Source of the DNA: Candidatus Jacksonbacteria bacterium RIFCSPLOWO2_02_FULL_44_20
Lineage (GTDB): Bacteria > Patescibacteriota > Patescibacteriia > UBA9629
Direction of reading: 5' to 3'
Assembly (NCBI GenBank): GCA_001818155.1
Contig: MHJU01000023.1
Coordinates: 1-60,672, forward strand
Length of the DNA: 60,672 bases
Shown: piece after piece, positions 34,103 through 43,341 of the stretch
Layout: each line of letters begins with the position of its first letter
Numbering within the stretch: the stretch's first letter is position 1
Program-made: the position numbers and the translations under genes
The notes under the pieces: generated by a model
The model's database searches: none
The model's input: only the letters and a program-made list of their open reading frames with translations
What the model was told of the DNA's origin: nothing

Positions 34103-34974
34103 CTATAAATACCTATCGAGAAGTTGATCTTGTAGAATATATTAAAATTTTGAGGAGAAGAAAAACTTTCATTCTCAAAACAACAATGGTTGTTGCCATT
34201 TTAGGTGTCGCTGTAATGCTTCTGCGTCCTTCATCGTTACGCTATGAAGCCAAAGGTATTATTAAAATAGGAGCGATAAGCGATGAATTATTGATGACTC
34301 AAGCAGAGGTCGCGACTGAATTTTCCACAGAACAAACCGCATACGAAATTCTTTCAGAATTGCGCGCGTCGGAACAGCCGATTTCAGAACGACAACTTCG
34401 CAATTTCATCGGCAACCTCAAACTGGCAAAAAGTGAAGACGATTCATTGCTTGCAAATTACCAATATACAGCGTTTCAGTCAGTAGATAAAATGGAAGCA
34501 AAAAAAACAGTTGAGGTTGTGCAAAAAGCCATACTCGCCCGCCACAAAGAACAGCATCAGTTAAAAATAAAACACCGCGACGAAATCATCACGCAAAAAG
34601 AAAAAGAACTCGCAGTTATTGCAAGCCGCCTTGCTGAGATGGATAAAAAAATCAATGAATTATTCACTCTCCGATATCCCGCAAGTTACGCCGAAGCGCA
34701 AGGTCGCGGGCTTGCTGAATATGTCGTCATACGCGCCTCGCTTGACAGCGCCGTTAGAGCTCTTGACATAGAGATTCAAGCAAAAAAACGAGATCAGGAA
34801 AACGACTCAATGTCAAGGGTAATCTCTCCTCCTCGGATCCCAGACCCTCTCATTGAAGCAAGCACTCTTGCGCAAAGCGTTATAATAAGCATCTTCCTTG
34901 GCATACTCTGCGGCGTCATTGGCGCATTCATTAAAGAATGGTGGCAAAAAAACAGTGTCCTCCTGCGCCCATAA
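34099..34974 (+). CDS. wzz: Wzz-like chain-length determinant (polysaccharide co-polymerase)
   Basis: A 291-residue inner-membrane protein with the Wzz layout. EVDLVEYIKILRRRKTFILK leads into transmembrane helix 1 (about 25-44), followed by an extended and coiled-coil extracytoplasmic region (about 60-250), a Pro-rich turn SPPRIPDPLIEAS and helix 2 (about 262-282). There is no tyrosine kinase domain. Such proteins set the number of repeats added by Wzy. It overlaps the aminotransferase by ATGA and lies 5 bases before the WbpM-like gene. Confidence 0.88.
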   Translation: MTINTYREVDLVEYIKILRRRKTFILKTTMVVAILGVAVMLLRPSSLRYEAKGIIKIGAISDELLMTQAEVATEFSTEQTAYEILSELRASEQPISERQLRNFIGNLKLAKSEDDSLLANYQYTAFQSVDKMEAKKTVEVVQKAILARHKEQHQLKIKHRDEIITQKEKELAVIASRLAEMDKKINELFTLRYPASYAEAQGRGLAEYVVIRASLDSAVRALDIEIQAKKRDQENDSMSRVISPPRIPDPLIEASTLAQSVIISIFLGILCGVIGAFIKEWWQKNSVLLRP

Positions 34975-34979
34975 GTAAA

Positions 34980-36875
34980 ATGAAATTGCACTTTAATCCA
35001 AAGTACCTTCTGCCGCGCTTAAAACGAACGTCTCATACGCGTTTTTTATTTTTCTTTTTGAGCGACGTTTTGATTATAATTCTATCTTTGTACGCAAGTT
35101 TTTTAATCCGTTTTGACCTCACTGTTCCAGATCAATATAAGCAGTTCATCCCCTCCTTTCTCCTCATCACACTTATCGTACTGCTTCCGATTTTTATCCT
35201 GAAACGACTGTATCATTTTACATGGGTGTACGTAAGTATTGATATACTCATCTCCGTATTTAATGCCGTCACATACGGCTTTTTATTTTTAGGATTCTTG
35301 CTTTTTATCGGAAGAGCGCACTACCTCACGCTCAATCTGCCTCGTTCTATTGTGGTTATTGATTATGTTCTTGTTTTTATCGGAACAAGCGGAATACGTG
35401 TTGCAAAACGCGTATATTATGAAATGTTTCGCAAAGCAACGCGCAAAAACGAAAATAAACCGCGCCTCATCATTATCGGCGCCGGAGACGCTGGAGAACA
35501 GCTTATTCGTAGCATCAAACAAACAGAGTACCCATTCACTATTGCTGGAATCTTGGACGACAGCGACATAAAACAAAACACAAGCATTCACGGCGTATAT
35601 GTACTGGGACGAATAAAAGACCTTCCAAAAATCTCTGCAAAAGAAACGGTTGCAAGTATTATCATCGCTCTCCCTTCCGCTAGTTCTTCTGAAATCAAAC
35701 AAATTGTCGCAACAGCTCAAGAAGCTGGCGTCGCGCACATAAAAACGCTTCCCTCGCTTGCGTCGTTTATTAACCGCAACGCAAGCGTACAGGATATACG
35801 CGACATTGACGTTGAAGACCTCCTCGGCAGAAAAAAAGTGAGCGTATCGCTCACTGCGCTTTCTGAACTCATAGCTAAAAAAACAGTTCTTATTACAGGA
35901 GCCGCGGGGTCAATCGGCTTTGAGCTGGTAAAACAAATCTATCGCCTCTCTCCGGCAAAACTTATCGCCTGCGACATGGATGAAACCGGCGTCTTCATGG
36001 TTGAGCAACTCTTCAAGGATGAATCGGCAACACTGCCAAATAATTCAGTAAAAACGGTTTCTGTAGTAGCCAATATCCTACATAAAGAAAAAATCGGCTC
36101 TCTTTGTGCGGAACATCGTCCGGATATCGTATTCCATGCCGCCGCGTACAAGCACGTAAGAATAATGGAACGCGAACCGGATCAAGCAATACTAACAAAC
36201 ATCGCCGGCACATGGAATGTTATTGAAGCCGCTCGCGAAGCCGGAGTAAAAAAATTTGTCCTCATATCAACCGACAAGGCCGTTAACCCGTCGTCTGTGA
36301 TGGGGATGACAAAACGGGTTGCAGAAATGTTAATTATGTATTACGCAAACGCCATAAAATGTGTTGCTGTGCGCTTTGGCAATGTCCTTGGCTCGCGAGG
36401 TTCTGTCGTGCCTCTCTTTAAGCAACAAATTCTCTCCGGAGGGCCAATCACTATAACGCACCCAAACATGCAACGATATTTTATGGTTCCATCTGAAGCG
36501 ATTCTACTTGTTCTTGAAGCGGCGGCTATTGGCAAAGGCGGTGAAATTTTTGTGCTTGATATGGGAAGCCCTGTGAAAATTATCACCCTTGCGGAAACCA
36601 TGATCAGTCTTGCCGGGCTTGAGCCGTACAAAGATATCCCCATTATCTTCACCAAACCATCCTCCGGAGAAAAACTGTTTGAAGAACTTCTCACTGATAA
36701 AGAACATGTCGGAGCAAGCACAGAGCATGAAAAAATTTTTATTGCTAAAAATCATCATCCATCGGATACAAAACTATTCTTTGAAAAACTGCAGAGTATA
36801 ATTACGCATGCAAAAGAAGGCGGCGCGACAGAAATGTTAAAAACGGAACTCACAGCGCTTGTGTCTGCAGTTTAG
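34980..36875 (+). CDS. wbpM: UDP-sugar 4,6-dehydratase, membrane-bound WbpM/CapD type
   Basis: A 631-residue protein when started at the ATG at 34980, 5 bases after the Wzz stop; an in-frame ATG at 34938 would add 14 residues that overlap the Wzz gene. Four transmembrane helices (about 20-150) are followed by a CoA-binding-like domain with IIGAGDAGEQLI. The SDR domain has ITGAAGSIG near 303-311 and STDKAVNPSSVMGMTKR (430-446). Met441xxxLys445 stands where classical SDRs have Tyr, as in WbpM. The enzyme makes a UDP-4-keto-6-deoxy-N-acetyl sugar, the precursor needed by 4-aminotransferases. Its stop shares bases with the convergent gene at 36872. Confidence 0.9.
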   Translation: MKLHFNPKYLLPRLKRTSHTRFLFFFLSDVLIIILSLYASFLIRFDLTVPDQYKQFIPSFLLITLIVLLPIFILKRLYHFTWVYVSIDILISVFNAVTYGFLFLGFLLFIGRAHYLTLNLPRSIVVIDYVLVFIGTSGIRVAKRVYYEMFRKATRKNENKPRLIIIGAGDAGEQLIRSIKQTEYPFTIAGILDDSDIKQNTSIHGVYVLGRIKDLPKISAKETVASIIIALPSASSSEIKQIVATAQEAGVAHIKTLPSLASFINRNASVQDIRDIDVEDLLGRKKVSVSLTALSELIAKKTVLITGAAGSIGFELVKQIYRLSPAKLIACDMDETGVFMVEQLFKDESATLPNNSVKTVSVVANILHKEKIGSLCAEHRPDIVFHAAAYKHVRIMEREPDQAILTNIAGTWNVIEAAREAGVKKFVLISTDKAVNPSSVMGMTKRVAEMLIMYYANAIKCVAVRFGNVLGSRGSVVPLFKQQILSGGPITITHPNMQRYFMVPSEAILLVLEAAAIGKGGEIFVLDMGSPVKIITLAETMISLAGLEPYKDIPIIFTKPSSGEKLFEELLTDKEHVGASTEHEKIFIAKNHHPSDTKLFFEKLQSIITHAKEGGATEMLKTELTALVSAV

Positions 36876-38995
36876 TCCTCCAAACTTTGCAAAAATTTCT
36901 CCACGTCATGCGCAATAGACGGATCTATCGCAAGCATCTCGCGAGCGACTCCGCGAGCTTTTTCTTTTTCGCCCAGTTCTTTATACAATGAACCGATTGA
37001 ACCCAAAAGCGCGATATTCTTAGGATCATTCACCCGCGCTTTTTCGTAATATACTAGCGCTTCTTTCAGGTGATCTGTCTGCCCAAGCACAAGGGCGCTC
37101 TGTAGAAACTGCCCGGTACTGTACGGCTCAAAGCCAAGTTCGAATGCCCTTTGTAATGCTTGATATGACTCTTGGTATTTTTCTAAACCAAAATATCCAA
37201 GCGAAAGTTCTGTGTAAAATTGATGACGGCTTGGCGCAAGTAAAGAGCCGTTTTTTAATCGTTCAACCGCAAGTTCAAAATACCGCTTGTCAACGGCTCC
37301 GAGCGCGTTGTAAAAAATGCCGAGCAGTAATTGAGAAAAATAATTGCGCTTGGTGTTTTTTTCAAGTTCTGTTGTAACATACAACAGCATCTCCTTATAC
37401 TTTGGCCCATACTCTTTTATTTTGTTTGTCATGTCCATCCCAAGCATGGAGCGGATTTCAAACATATTTACCGGCTTGTAACTTAAAGCCTTATAATAAA
37501 GGGCAAAACTCGTCTCAACCGGCTCCTTTTCTGCGGCTTGAGCCACAGCGGCAAAATGCGAGGCAAAAGATGACCGAACATGCGCGCGATAGATAATGAG
37601 CGGCACAATAATGATCATCGCGGTTATAATAATTGCGGCTGTAACCGGATTCGACTTTACGGCGCTTATACGCGTTTCTGTTTTAGAAAAACAGCGCGCT
37701 AAAACAAGAGATGAAAAAAACAAAAGCAAACTCAACGGTGTATCAAAGGTGAAAAAAAGATGCGCGCCGTAAGCAGTTAAGAGCGTGAAAACCAAAAATG
37801 AAAACGCGCCTTTTTCTGAAAACAGCAAAAAAATAGCAATAAGAAAAACCGCTCCGTACGCGGCAAACCCGACAATGCCTGAAACTGCAAGAACCTCAAC
37901 CCACATATTGTGGGCTTTATCAAAATCAACCATAGCCGACCCTTGCCGAAACCCTGACACTTCAAGGCTAAAAGAACGATTATGCGCCATATAATAGTTC
38001 TCTGGACCATAACCGAAAATCGGACGCTTTGTCCATGAGCGAAGCCCATTCATCCACGATAAAATGCGCTCATTGTGAGAAACCCATACTATAGTTGTCG
38101 CGCGTTCCAAAAGCGGAACTTTTTTGTAAAGCTCGTCAGGCATTTTATGAAATACGACTAATGCGCCAAGCGCAATCATAACAACACCTGCGCTTGCGCT
38201 AATCAAAAAAAATCGCGATCGCGCGCGAAAGTCGGAATTTAAAAATAGAGGAGCCATAAATGCTCCAACAACAACAGACACAAACAAACCAACCCACACC
38301 GCCCGAGTGGCGTTTATTAAAACTGCTAAAAGCACGATGATTTCTGCAGAAATCGCAAAACATGCAATAGTCAGTGCGCGAACACGTCTTCCAGCCGAAC
38401 GCGCGATAGTAAACTCGCTTTTGCCTAAGAGCGCGATAAAAAAAACAATGAAAAGTAAAAAACTCCCAAGAAAGCCGCCGTTTCCAAACCATGGAGATGG
38501 CTGAACAACATCGTGAAAAAAGCCTTCATAGAGAACATGCGCGCTTACGACAAGCCCAGAGAGCACGAAGGGAATCAAAAAAAATCGCGCGTCGCGCGCA
38601 TTGCGGATCACGCTTAAAGACATAAAATAAAACACGCCGATATGCAAAATTAGAAACACGCCTGTCATACGCTCTTGCGTTCCCCAAAAACTTCGCACAG
38701 GATCCGCGCTAAAAAAAACAGCCGCCATAAGCGCGGCTAAAAAGACGAACACAGCGGTGTTCAATAATGATCCCCTTTTCTTAAGCGAAAAAATCGGTCG
38801 GTACTCGGGATACAAAAGAATAAGCGCGGCCCAAACAATAGATAAAATTTCAATCAAAATCATCAAAAAAAGCGACCTTCCATAGATATAGGGAAATAAA
38901 CTCCAGATGCTGATTAAGAATGGAGTGAGCCCTGTTGCAGAAATGCCGATGCGTATTGCAAAGACAAGAACGGTTTCAAGACGAGGTTTGTTCAT
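36872..38995 (-). CDS. O-antigen ligase family protein with C-terminal TPR repeats
   Basis: A 707-residue protein. About 12 membrane helices fill residues 1-460, with the PF04932 region RPIFGYGPENYYMAHNRSF followed by FDKAHNMWVEVLAVSGIVGF. From about 540 to 700 the protein is helical with tetratricopeptide units, for example ALVYYEKARVNDPKNIALLG. The fusion is common in Patescibacteria. It could ligate the finished glycan to a lipid or to surface proteins, with the TPR part binding the acceptor; that is inference. It is convergent to the dehydratase gene, and the two stop codons overlap (TTAG at 36872-36875). No terminator lies between them. Confidence 0.87.
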   Translation of the reverse strand: MNKPRLETVLVFAIRIGISATGLTPFLISIWSLFPYIYGRSLFLMILIEILSIVWAALILLYPEYRPIFSLKKRGSLLNTAVFVFLAALMAAVFFSADPVRSFWGTQERMTGVFLILHIGVFYFMSLSVIRNARDARFFLIPFVLSGLVVSAHVLYEGFFHDVVQPSPWFGNGGFLGSFLLFIVFFIALLGKSEFTIARSAGRRVRALTIACFAISAEIIVLLAVLINATRAVWVGLFVSVVVGAFMAPLFLNSDFRARSRFFLISASAGVVMIALGALVVFHKMPDELYKKVPLLERATTIVWVSHNERILSWMNGLRSWTKRPIFGYGPENYYMAHNRSFSLEVSGFRQGSAMVDFDKAHNMWVEVLAVSGIVGFAAYGAVFLIAIFLLFSEKGAFSFLVFTLLTAYGAHLFFTFDTPLSLLLFFSSLVLARCFSKTETRISAVKSNPVTAAIIITAMIIIVPLIIYRAHVRSSFASHFAAVAQAAEKEPVETSFALYYKALSYKPVNMFEIRSMLGMDMTNKIKEYGPKYKEMLLYVTTELEKNTKRNYFSQLLLGIFYNALGAVDKRYFELAVERLKNGSLLAPSRHQFYTELSLGYFGLEKYQESYQALQRAFELGFEPYSTGQFLQSALVLGQTDHLKEALVYYEKARVNDPKNIALLGSIGSLYKELGEKEKARGVAREMLAIDPSIAHDVEKFLQSLED

Positions 38996-39008
38996 AAATG
39001 ATAACGCT

Positions 39009-39037
39009 ATTAAAATTCAATTCTCGTAAAAATTGTA
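39009..39037 (-). promoter_or_regulatory. Possible promoter of the TPR-ligase gene
   Basis: On the minus strand TACAAT (plus 39032-39037) lies 17 bases after TTGTTT within the T-run of the S-layer gene terminator. The -10 box is good (5/6) and the -35 box is poor (3/6). Transcription would start about 30 bases before the ATG at 38995. Without it the gene would depend on read-through past the terminator. Confidence 0.3.
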
Positions 39038-39048
39038 CTAGTTCCGCG

Positions 39049-39089
39049 TAAAAAAAACAACCCCGCCCTTTTAAGAGAAAGAGCGGGGT
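39049..39089 (-). terminator. Rho-independent terminator of the S-layer-like gene
   Basis: On the minus strand a 12-bp stem (arms at plus 39078-39089 and 39060-39071, one U-G pair, 6-base loop) is followed by TTG and a run of eight T. It stands about 85 bases after the stop at 39173. In the plus direction the T-run is weak, so it mainly serves the minus strand. Confidence 0.9.
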
Positions 39090-39135
39090 GTTTTCGTAAA
39101 GCCAAGCGTTAAGAGCATGCTATCTTAACTCTCTG

Positions 39136-39157
39136 GCCTGCCTAACGGCAGTCAGGC
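39136..39157. repeat. Short intergenic palindrome GCCTG...CAGGC
   Basis: GCCTG (39136-39140) and CAGGC (39153-39157) enclose a tighter hairpin CTGCC-TAAC-GGCAG. There is no T-run, so it is not a terminator by itself. It lies between the S-layer-like gene stop and its terminator and may protect the 3' end of the mRNA. Confidence 0.6.
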
Positions 39158-39172
39158 TATACTTCTAAACTA

Positions 39173-42100
39173 CTAGGTTGCCGGTTTGACACGTGTTTGG
39201 CCAAGGACTTTATTTATAGTAATTCCAGGCCATGAGACGAACGATGTTGTGACGTTGTCTGTGGAATCATCATTGTCAGACCAGACAATATCTCCGGCAG
39301 AAAGATTAACCGTGCTTTCTGTCCCAACAGTGCCAAGGTTTGTAATAGACACCTGAACGCTTTCTCCTGCGCTACTATCAGCAATTGTGGCTGTCACAAC
39401 AAAGATTGCTGATGTGCCCGATGCAATATTTGGAAGCGATGAAAGCGCAGAGGTATTGGTTGAGTTGAAAGTGATATTACTAGTGCCAACAGATGAAGCG
39501 TTTACGACTATATTTGAAGCGTCAGTACGATAAATCTGAACATCGCTAAGGGTGACATTGGTCGCGCTTGTTGTCAACTCTAAGTCGGTCAAGTCAATCG
39601 CTGCATTCTCATTTCCGCCGGTGTCAACCGCAGCTGTTATCTTAAAGCGAAATATCTCAATGCCAGTTCCGTCACTTAGTGGAAGAGTTAACCCATTAAC
39701 TGGTGCGGAAGTCTCAAGTTGCAATGCTGTGATATCCGTAATAAGCGACCGGCGAACATGGAGTGTGTTGCTCGTAATATCGTTATTCGCCTGATTGGTG
39801 TCGGTTGTGGTAGAACCGAAGAAAATCTTGTTCAGAGTTGCTGTGTTGTCTGTTTTATACGCGAGCGTTGCATTGGAAGACACGCCGGTTGCAACGATAG
39901 AATCGTTTGTATCAGCCGCTGTTTCCGCGTCAACATACCACGCGATTTTATCTCCGCTGTCTGCGGTTGAATTTGGACCGGTGCCGATCGGGCGAACGTC
40001 AGTTACGACCCTTAACACTTTGTCTACGTTTTTATCAAACGTCATAAAGGTGGTCTGACCGTTACCGAATGTTACTTCAGAACTGCTTTGCACATACGTT
40101 CCTGGAAGTGTGAACGAACCGCCGTCAGTAAGATACACCGATTCAACTGAATCATTCGCGCTTGTGTTTACAAGATCAAGTATTAATGTCTTTAAGTCAA
40201 CATTCTCGTAGTCGGCGTTGAATTTCAGATACAGTGTCTTAGCGCCTTTTGTTCCGGCAAGAACTTGTGTTGAAGCGGCATTGGTATCGTTACTATCATC
40301 TTCACTGACAACAAGCCGTCCGGATGCGGTAGCGGTTACAGATCTTCCGGCAATAGCAGTTCCGTCTCCAACTATAGCGCTTGCTAGAATTGTTGATGTA
40401 TCAGTATCAGACATTTTTTCCGCGCCTATGAAATCAGCTGACAAGCTGATTGATGCGAGTTGCGTTGTGATGGCTCCGGAGAAATCTGTTTTCACAACCA
40501 CATATTTGGTCTCGTCTTTCTTAACAACCAATCCCTTGCCGCTGTTTAAGCTGGAGAACGTAAACGCAAAGTTAGCTGTGCCTGTAGTCGCTGTTTTACC
40601 TGTCTCAAGAGTCGCAAGCGTTTTCCCGCTCGCATCCGCCTCATATAAAGAGAAATTCGTCAGGTGGTTGGACCCTAAAGCGGTATTTACTGTATCAGTA
40701 TCCTCAAATACCATTGAGGTTATCTTTGCATCGCCGCCGCTTCCGCCAATAACTTGCAACATAATCATCGGAATATCTTTTTGGTTTGCAACCGCGCTTT
40801 CATTTGCAAGCGGAACGTTTGTAACAGTTAAGGTCGTGTCAAGCAAGGTAACTGTTCCAGCATTTGAGATGGCCGCGGCCGGCTTGATGTTTGTTACCGC
40901 TTTTCCGGCGCTGTTTTGCGCATCAACTGGAGTAATGGTTGCGGCAGTATCTCCGACTGCTCCGGCTGTGCTACTTGCGGTCATTATGAACTTCCATGTG
41001 TCGTTTGCCAATGTTCCCGCATCGTTTGTGTCGGCAATCACATCCCATGTAGTTGCGCCTTTTACGTCAAAGTTCGCAAAGTAGAAACTCTTTTGGGTAG
41101 CGACAGCTCCAGCGTCTGCGGCAGTTGCATCAATCACTTGAGTACCTCCAGTTTTTTGTATAAGCTGAATGTTTTCAATGTCCGTTTCTGCCGCGGTTCC
41201 GCTAATTGATATATACCCATACATCTTTTTGATGTTAATGGTCTCTCCTGTGGCGGCGAGGATAGACAGGTTTGCAAGCACAATATCGTTTTTCTTGCGG
41301 TCAATTGAATACGACGCGGGACCTGTTGCTGAAATGGTTAATTCTCCGGCGCCGATAGTAATCGCTGTGCCGCTAGATTTCTGTTCAGTCCATGTGGCTG
41401 TTGAGTCGGCGGTTGGGCTAGCTGGAAGGGCAGTGGAATCCACAGTTACGCCATAGCCAAAGGAAAGCCCAGTGGCGCTCACATCAGCCGCCTCTTCAAT
41501 TGAGAATTGAATCGTTGAAGTTGCGCCGCCTACCACGTCTCCGTAGAGTTTAATAGTAAGGGCTTCACCTTTATCAAAGGTAAGGTTGATGTTCTTCAAG
41601 GTTACATATTCGCCGCTTGTTACCGCTTCCGTGCCTTCAATTTTTGTTCCGCTCTTGTACAAAGCAAAATTGATATAGTCAGAAAGTTTTGCTGAACCGG
41701 TGTTTCTGAAGCGTATGCTGTTTAAGCGGATTTTTTCAGCAGAGCCAGCGGTAAATGAAAAACGAGATAATTCCTGCTGTTGCTCGCCGACAAAAATATC
41801 AGTATCTGAAACCGTTCCTGATGTAACTGTCATTTCACCAACTCGGGTTGTTGAAGTGGACACAAAATTGCCCATTATCGGGAATGTGCCGCTTACAGTG
41901 CCGTTTGATGTGATGTCTCCAGCGGCTTTAATGCCGAGCTTGTGCTGGCCAGTTGCCGTGATTGCCGCCATGTCGCCGACAATAGCAAGCGATCGCGGTG
42001 TGCCGGCCTTGAGCATCAATCCGGAACCAAAACTGAATAGCGCTTCATTGTCAGAATTAAATGTGCGGGCTGTTGTATATTTCACACCGTCAACATAAAT

Positions 42101-43042
42101 ATAAACGGATGCAAAATTTTCGCGCGCGCCAAGACCATCGCGAAAAACTTTAATTGAACTTATAGTTGTATCAGTTCCTGCTGACACATTCAACTTCGTG
42201 AACACATTGCCGTATGACAAAGTCGGCGCTAATGTGCCGGATGGCGTGTCGCTCGCGAGCGAAATCGCGACTGTTCCTCCCGGAGGAGTTACAGTTGTTG
42301 TAACCGCGACTGGCCGATTGATTGAAGTGTCGGGCCCTGTAATCTGCGAGGCCGATGTCGTGTATGTTTCAGTCGCAGGAATTGTTACAACCGCTTTCCA
42401 TACGCCACCGAAGTTAGAGAAGAACGCCTCTTCGTTTACGATCTCTTTTTTTAGAAGAGCGTCGCCTTCTTTGGCTGTGTAATAAACCGTCTTTGAATCC
42501 GCGTATTTTGTGAGCTGTCCTTCGCGGATTTCGGCTGACATTGTTGCAGAGGTAAGTTTATTGCCGGTTGAGTATGCTCCGATCACTTCATCGGTTACAT
42601 AAAATACTCCGGCGCTGGTGTATCCAAGACCGGTAAATGTCGCCATCGCGTCAAATCCTCGTTTGGTAGTTCCAGGCTGAATGACAAATACCTCCGGGTT
42701 GCCTGTTGTTCTGACAAGCGACCCTGTGCGAAGTCCGCACACGCCTTTGTCTGTATATGTTGATGTTTCAACGGTCATGATATCCTCCCACATTTTTAAG
42801 CCCTTTGAACGAAACTTTGACCACATAACATAGTGATCCGGGGATGTGAGTTTGCAAATGGATTCGCCATCGCTCAAAATCACATACACGGTTCCGCTTG
42901 TGGGGCCCTTGATGATATCGCCGGCTTCAGCCGAAGCGATTGCAGGAGTAACCAAACCGGTTATTAAAGAAGCGCCAATGCTCCACAAAATGGTTGTGGA
43001 AGCTACAAATGAGGCGACTCCTTTGTGAAGTTTATTACTCAT
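39173..43042 (-). CDS. Large secreted S-layer-like surface protein
   Basis: A 1289-residue protein with an N-terminal signal peptide (basic KLHK, hydrophobic core to about residue 33, TPAIASAEA before the probable cleavage). Residues 40-200 form an extracellular domain with paired cysteines and GSLVRTTGNPEVFVI. The rest is Ser/Thr/Ala/Asp-rich with very few Arg or Lys and shows repeated beta-sandwich-like units, for example LSRFSFTAGSAEKIRLNSIRF and PMIMLQVIGGSGGDAKITSM. No catalytic motif is visible. Size, composition, strong promoter, long leader and strong terminator fit a major cell-surface (S-layer) protein. The signal region resembles that of the giant protein at 48289 (ILWSIG and ILWSLG at the same position). 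Anchoring mode is unknown. Confidence 0.8.
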   Translation of the reverse strand: MSNKLHKGVASFVASTTILWSIGASLITGLVTPAIASAEAGDIIKGPTSGTVYVILSDGESICKLTSPDHYVMWSKFRSKGLKMWEDIMTVETSTYTDKGVCGLRTGSLVRTTGNPEVFVIQPGTTKRGFDAMATFTGLGYTSAGVFYVTDEVIGAYSTGNKLTSATMSAEIREGQLTKYADSKTVYYTAKEGDALLKKEIVNEEAFFSNFGGVWKAVVTIPATETYTTSASQITGPDTSINRPVAVTTTVTPPGGTVAISLASDTPSGTLAPTLSYGNVFTKLNVSAGTDTTISSIKVFRDGLGARENFASVYIYVDGVKYTTARTFNSDNEALFSFGSGLMLKAGTPRSLAIVGDMAAITATGQHKLGIKAAGDITSNGTVSGTFPIMGNFVSTSTTRVGEMTVTSGTVSDTDIFVGEQQQELSRFSFTAGSAEKIRLNSIRFRNTGSAKLSDYINFALYKSGTKIEGTEAVTSGEYVTLKNINLTFDKGEALTIKLYGDVVGGATSTIQFSIEEAADVSATGLSFGYGVTVDSTALPASPTADSTATWTEQKSSGTAITIGAGELTISATGPASYSIDRKKNDIVLANLSILAATGETINIKKMYGYISISGTAAETDIENIQLIQKTGGTQVIDATAADAGAVATQKSFYFANFDVKGATTWDVIADTNDAGTLANDTWKFIMTASSTAGAVGDTAATITPVDAQNSAGKAVTNIKPAAAISNAGTVTLLDTTLTVTNVPLANESAVANQKDIPMIMLQVIGGSGGDAKITSMVFEDTDTVNTALGSNHLTNFSLYEADASGKTLATLETGKTATTGTANFAFTFSSLNSGKGLVVKKDETKYVVVKTDFSGAITTQLASISLSADFIGAEKMSDTDTSTILASAIVGDGTAIAGRSVTATASGRLVVSEDDSNDTNAASTQVLAGTKGAKTLYLKFNADYENVDLKTLILDLVNTSANDSVESVYLTDGGSFTLPGTYVQSSSEVTFGNGQTTFMTFDKNVDKVLRVVTDVRPIGTGPNSTADSGDKIAWYVDAETAADTNDSIVATGVSSNATLAYKTDNTATLNKIFFGSTTTDTNQANNDITSNTLHVRRSLITDITALQLETSAPVNGLTLPLSDGTGIEIFRFKITAAVDTGGNENAAIDLTDLELTTSATNVTLSDVQIYRTDASNIVVNASSVGTSNITFNSTNTSALSSLPNIASGTSAIFVVTATIADSSAGESVQVSITNLGTVGTESTVNLSAGDIVWSDNDDSTDNVTTSFVSWPGITINKVLGQTRVKPAT

Positions 43043-43289
43043 ACGTATTGTATGCTTGAAAAAACCTTTGCGATTCGCATTAATTTTTTATTTCAAAAAT
43101 ATGAAACGAACCGCTGGCTTTATTTTTTTACCCTGTTATCGTTAAACGCATATCTTAAATGCCTTTTCACGATCGTCCGATTTTAACGGACTCGACCTAA
43201 AATCGCGAAATATATTGAAAGACATTTTACTGATATGCATTTTGTGCGATTCAGGGGGTGTTACGCTAATAACACGCTAGGAATAAACG
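43043..43289 (-). other. Structured 5' leader of the S-layer-like gene
   Basis: From the predicted start of transcription (about 43289) to the ATG is roughly 247 bases without a credible ORF. The minus-strand RNA can form GTGTTA/TAACAC (plus 43258-43275). It can also form one of two mutually exclusive stems that share bases: CGATTTTA/TAAAATCG (plus 43178-43205) or GTCCG/CGGAC (plus 43175-43191). An 11-base palindrome TGCGAATCGCA lies 26 bases before the start. No Shine-Dalgarno sequence is present. Long stable leaders are known for S-layer mRNAs in other bacteria; a switching role is inference. Confidence 0.5.
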
Positions 43290-43324
43290 CTCTTTATTAT
43301 ACTGTTCATGAAAAAGAGCGTCAA
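43287..43324 (-). promoter_or_regulatory. Strong promoter with overlapping inverted-repeat operator (S-layer-like gene)
   Basis: On the minus strand TTGACG (plus 43319-43324), 17 bases, then a perfect TATAAT (plus 43296-43301). A perfect 9-bp inverted repeat, ACGCTCTTT/AAAGAGCGT, has its arms at plus 43287-43295 and 43313-43321. It thus brackets the -10 box and touches the -35 box. A protein bound there would block or remodel polymerase binding. Confidence 0.8.
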
Positions 43325-43341
43325 CTCTTAAAGTATTATTT

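Noticed and set aside
40218-41084. Long plus-strand ORFs opposite the S-layer-like gene (40218-41084, 41700-42098 and others)
   Set aside because: They are antisense to a Ser/Thr/Ala-rich gene whose codons rarely give stops on the other strand. Their translations show no domains and no start signals.
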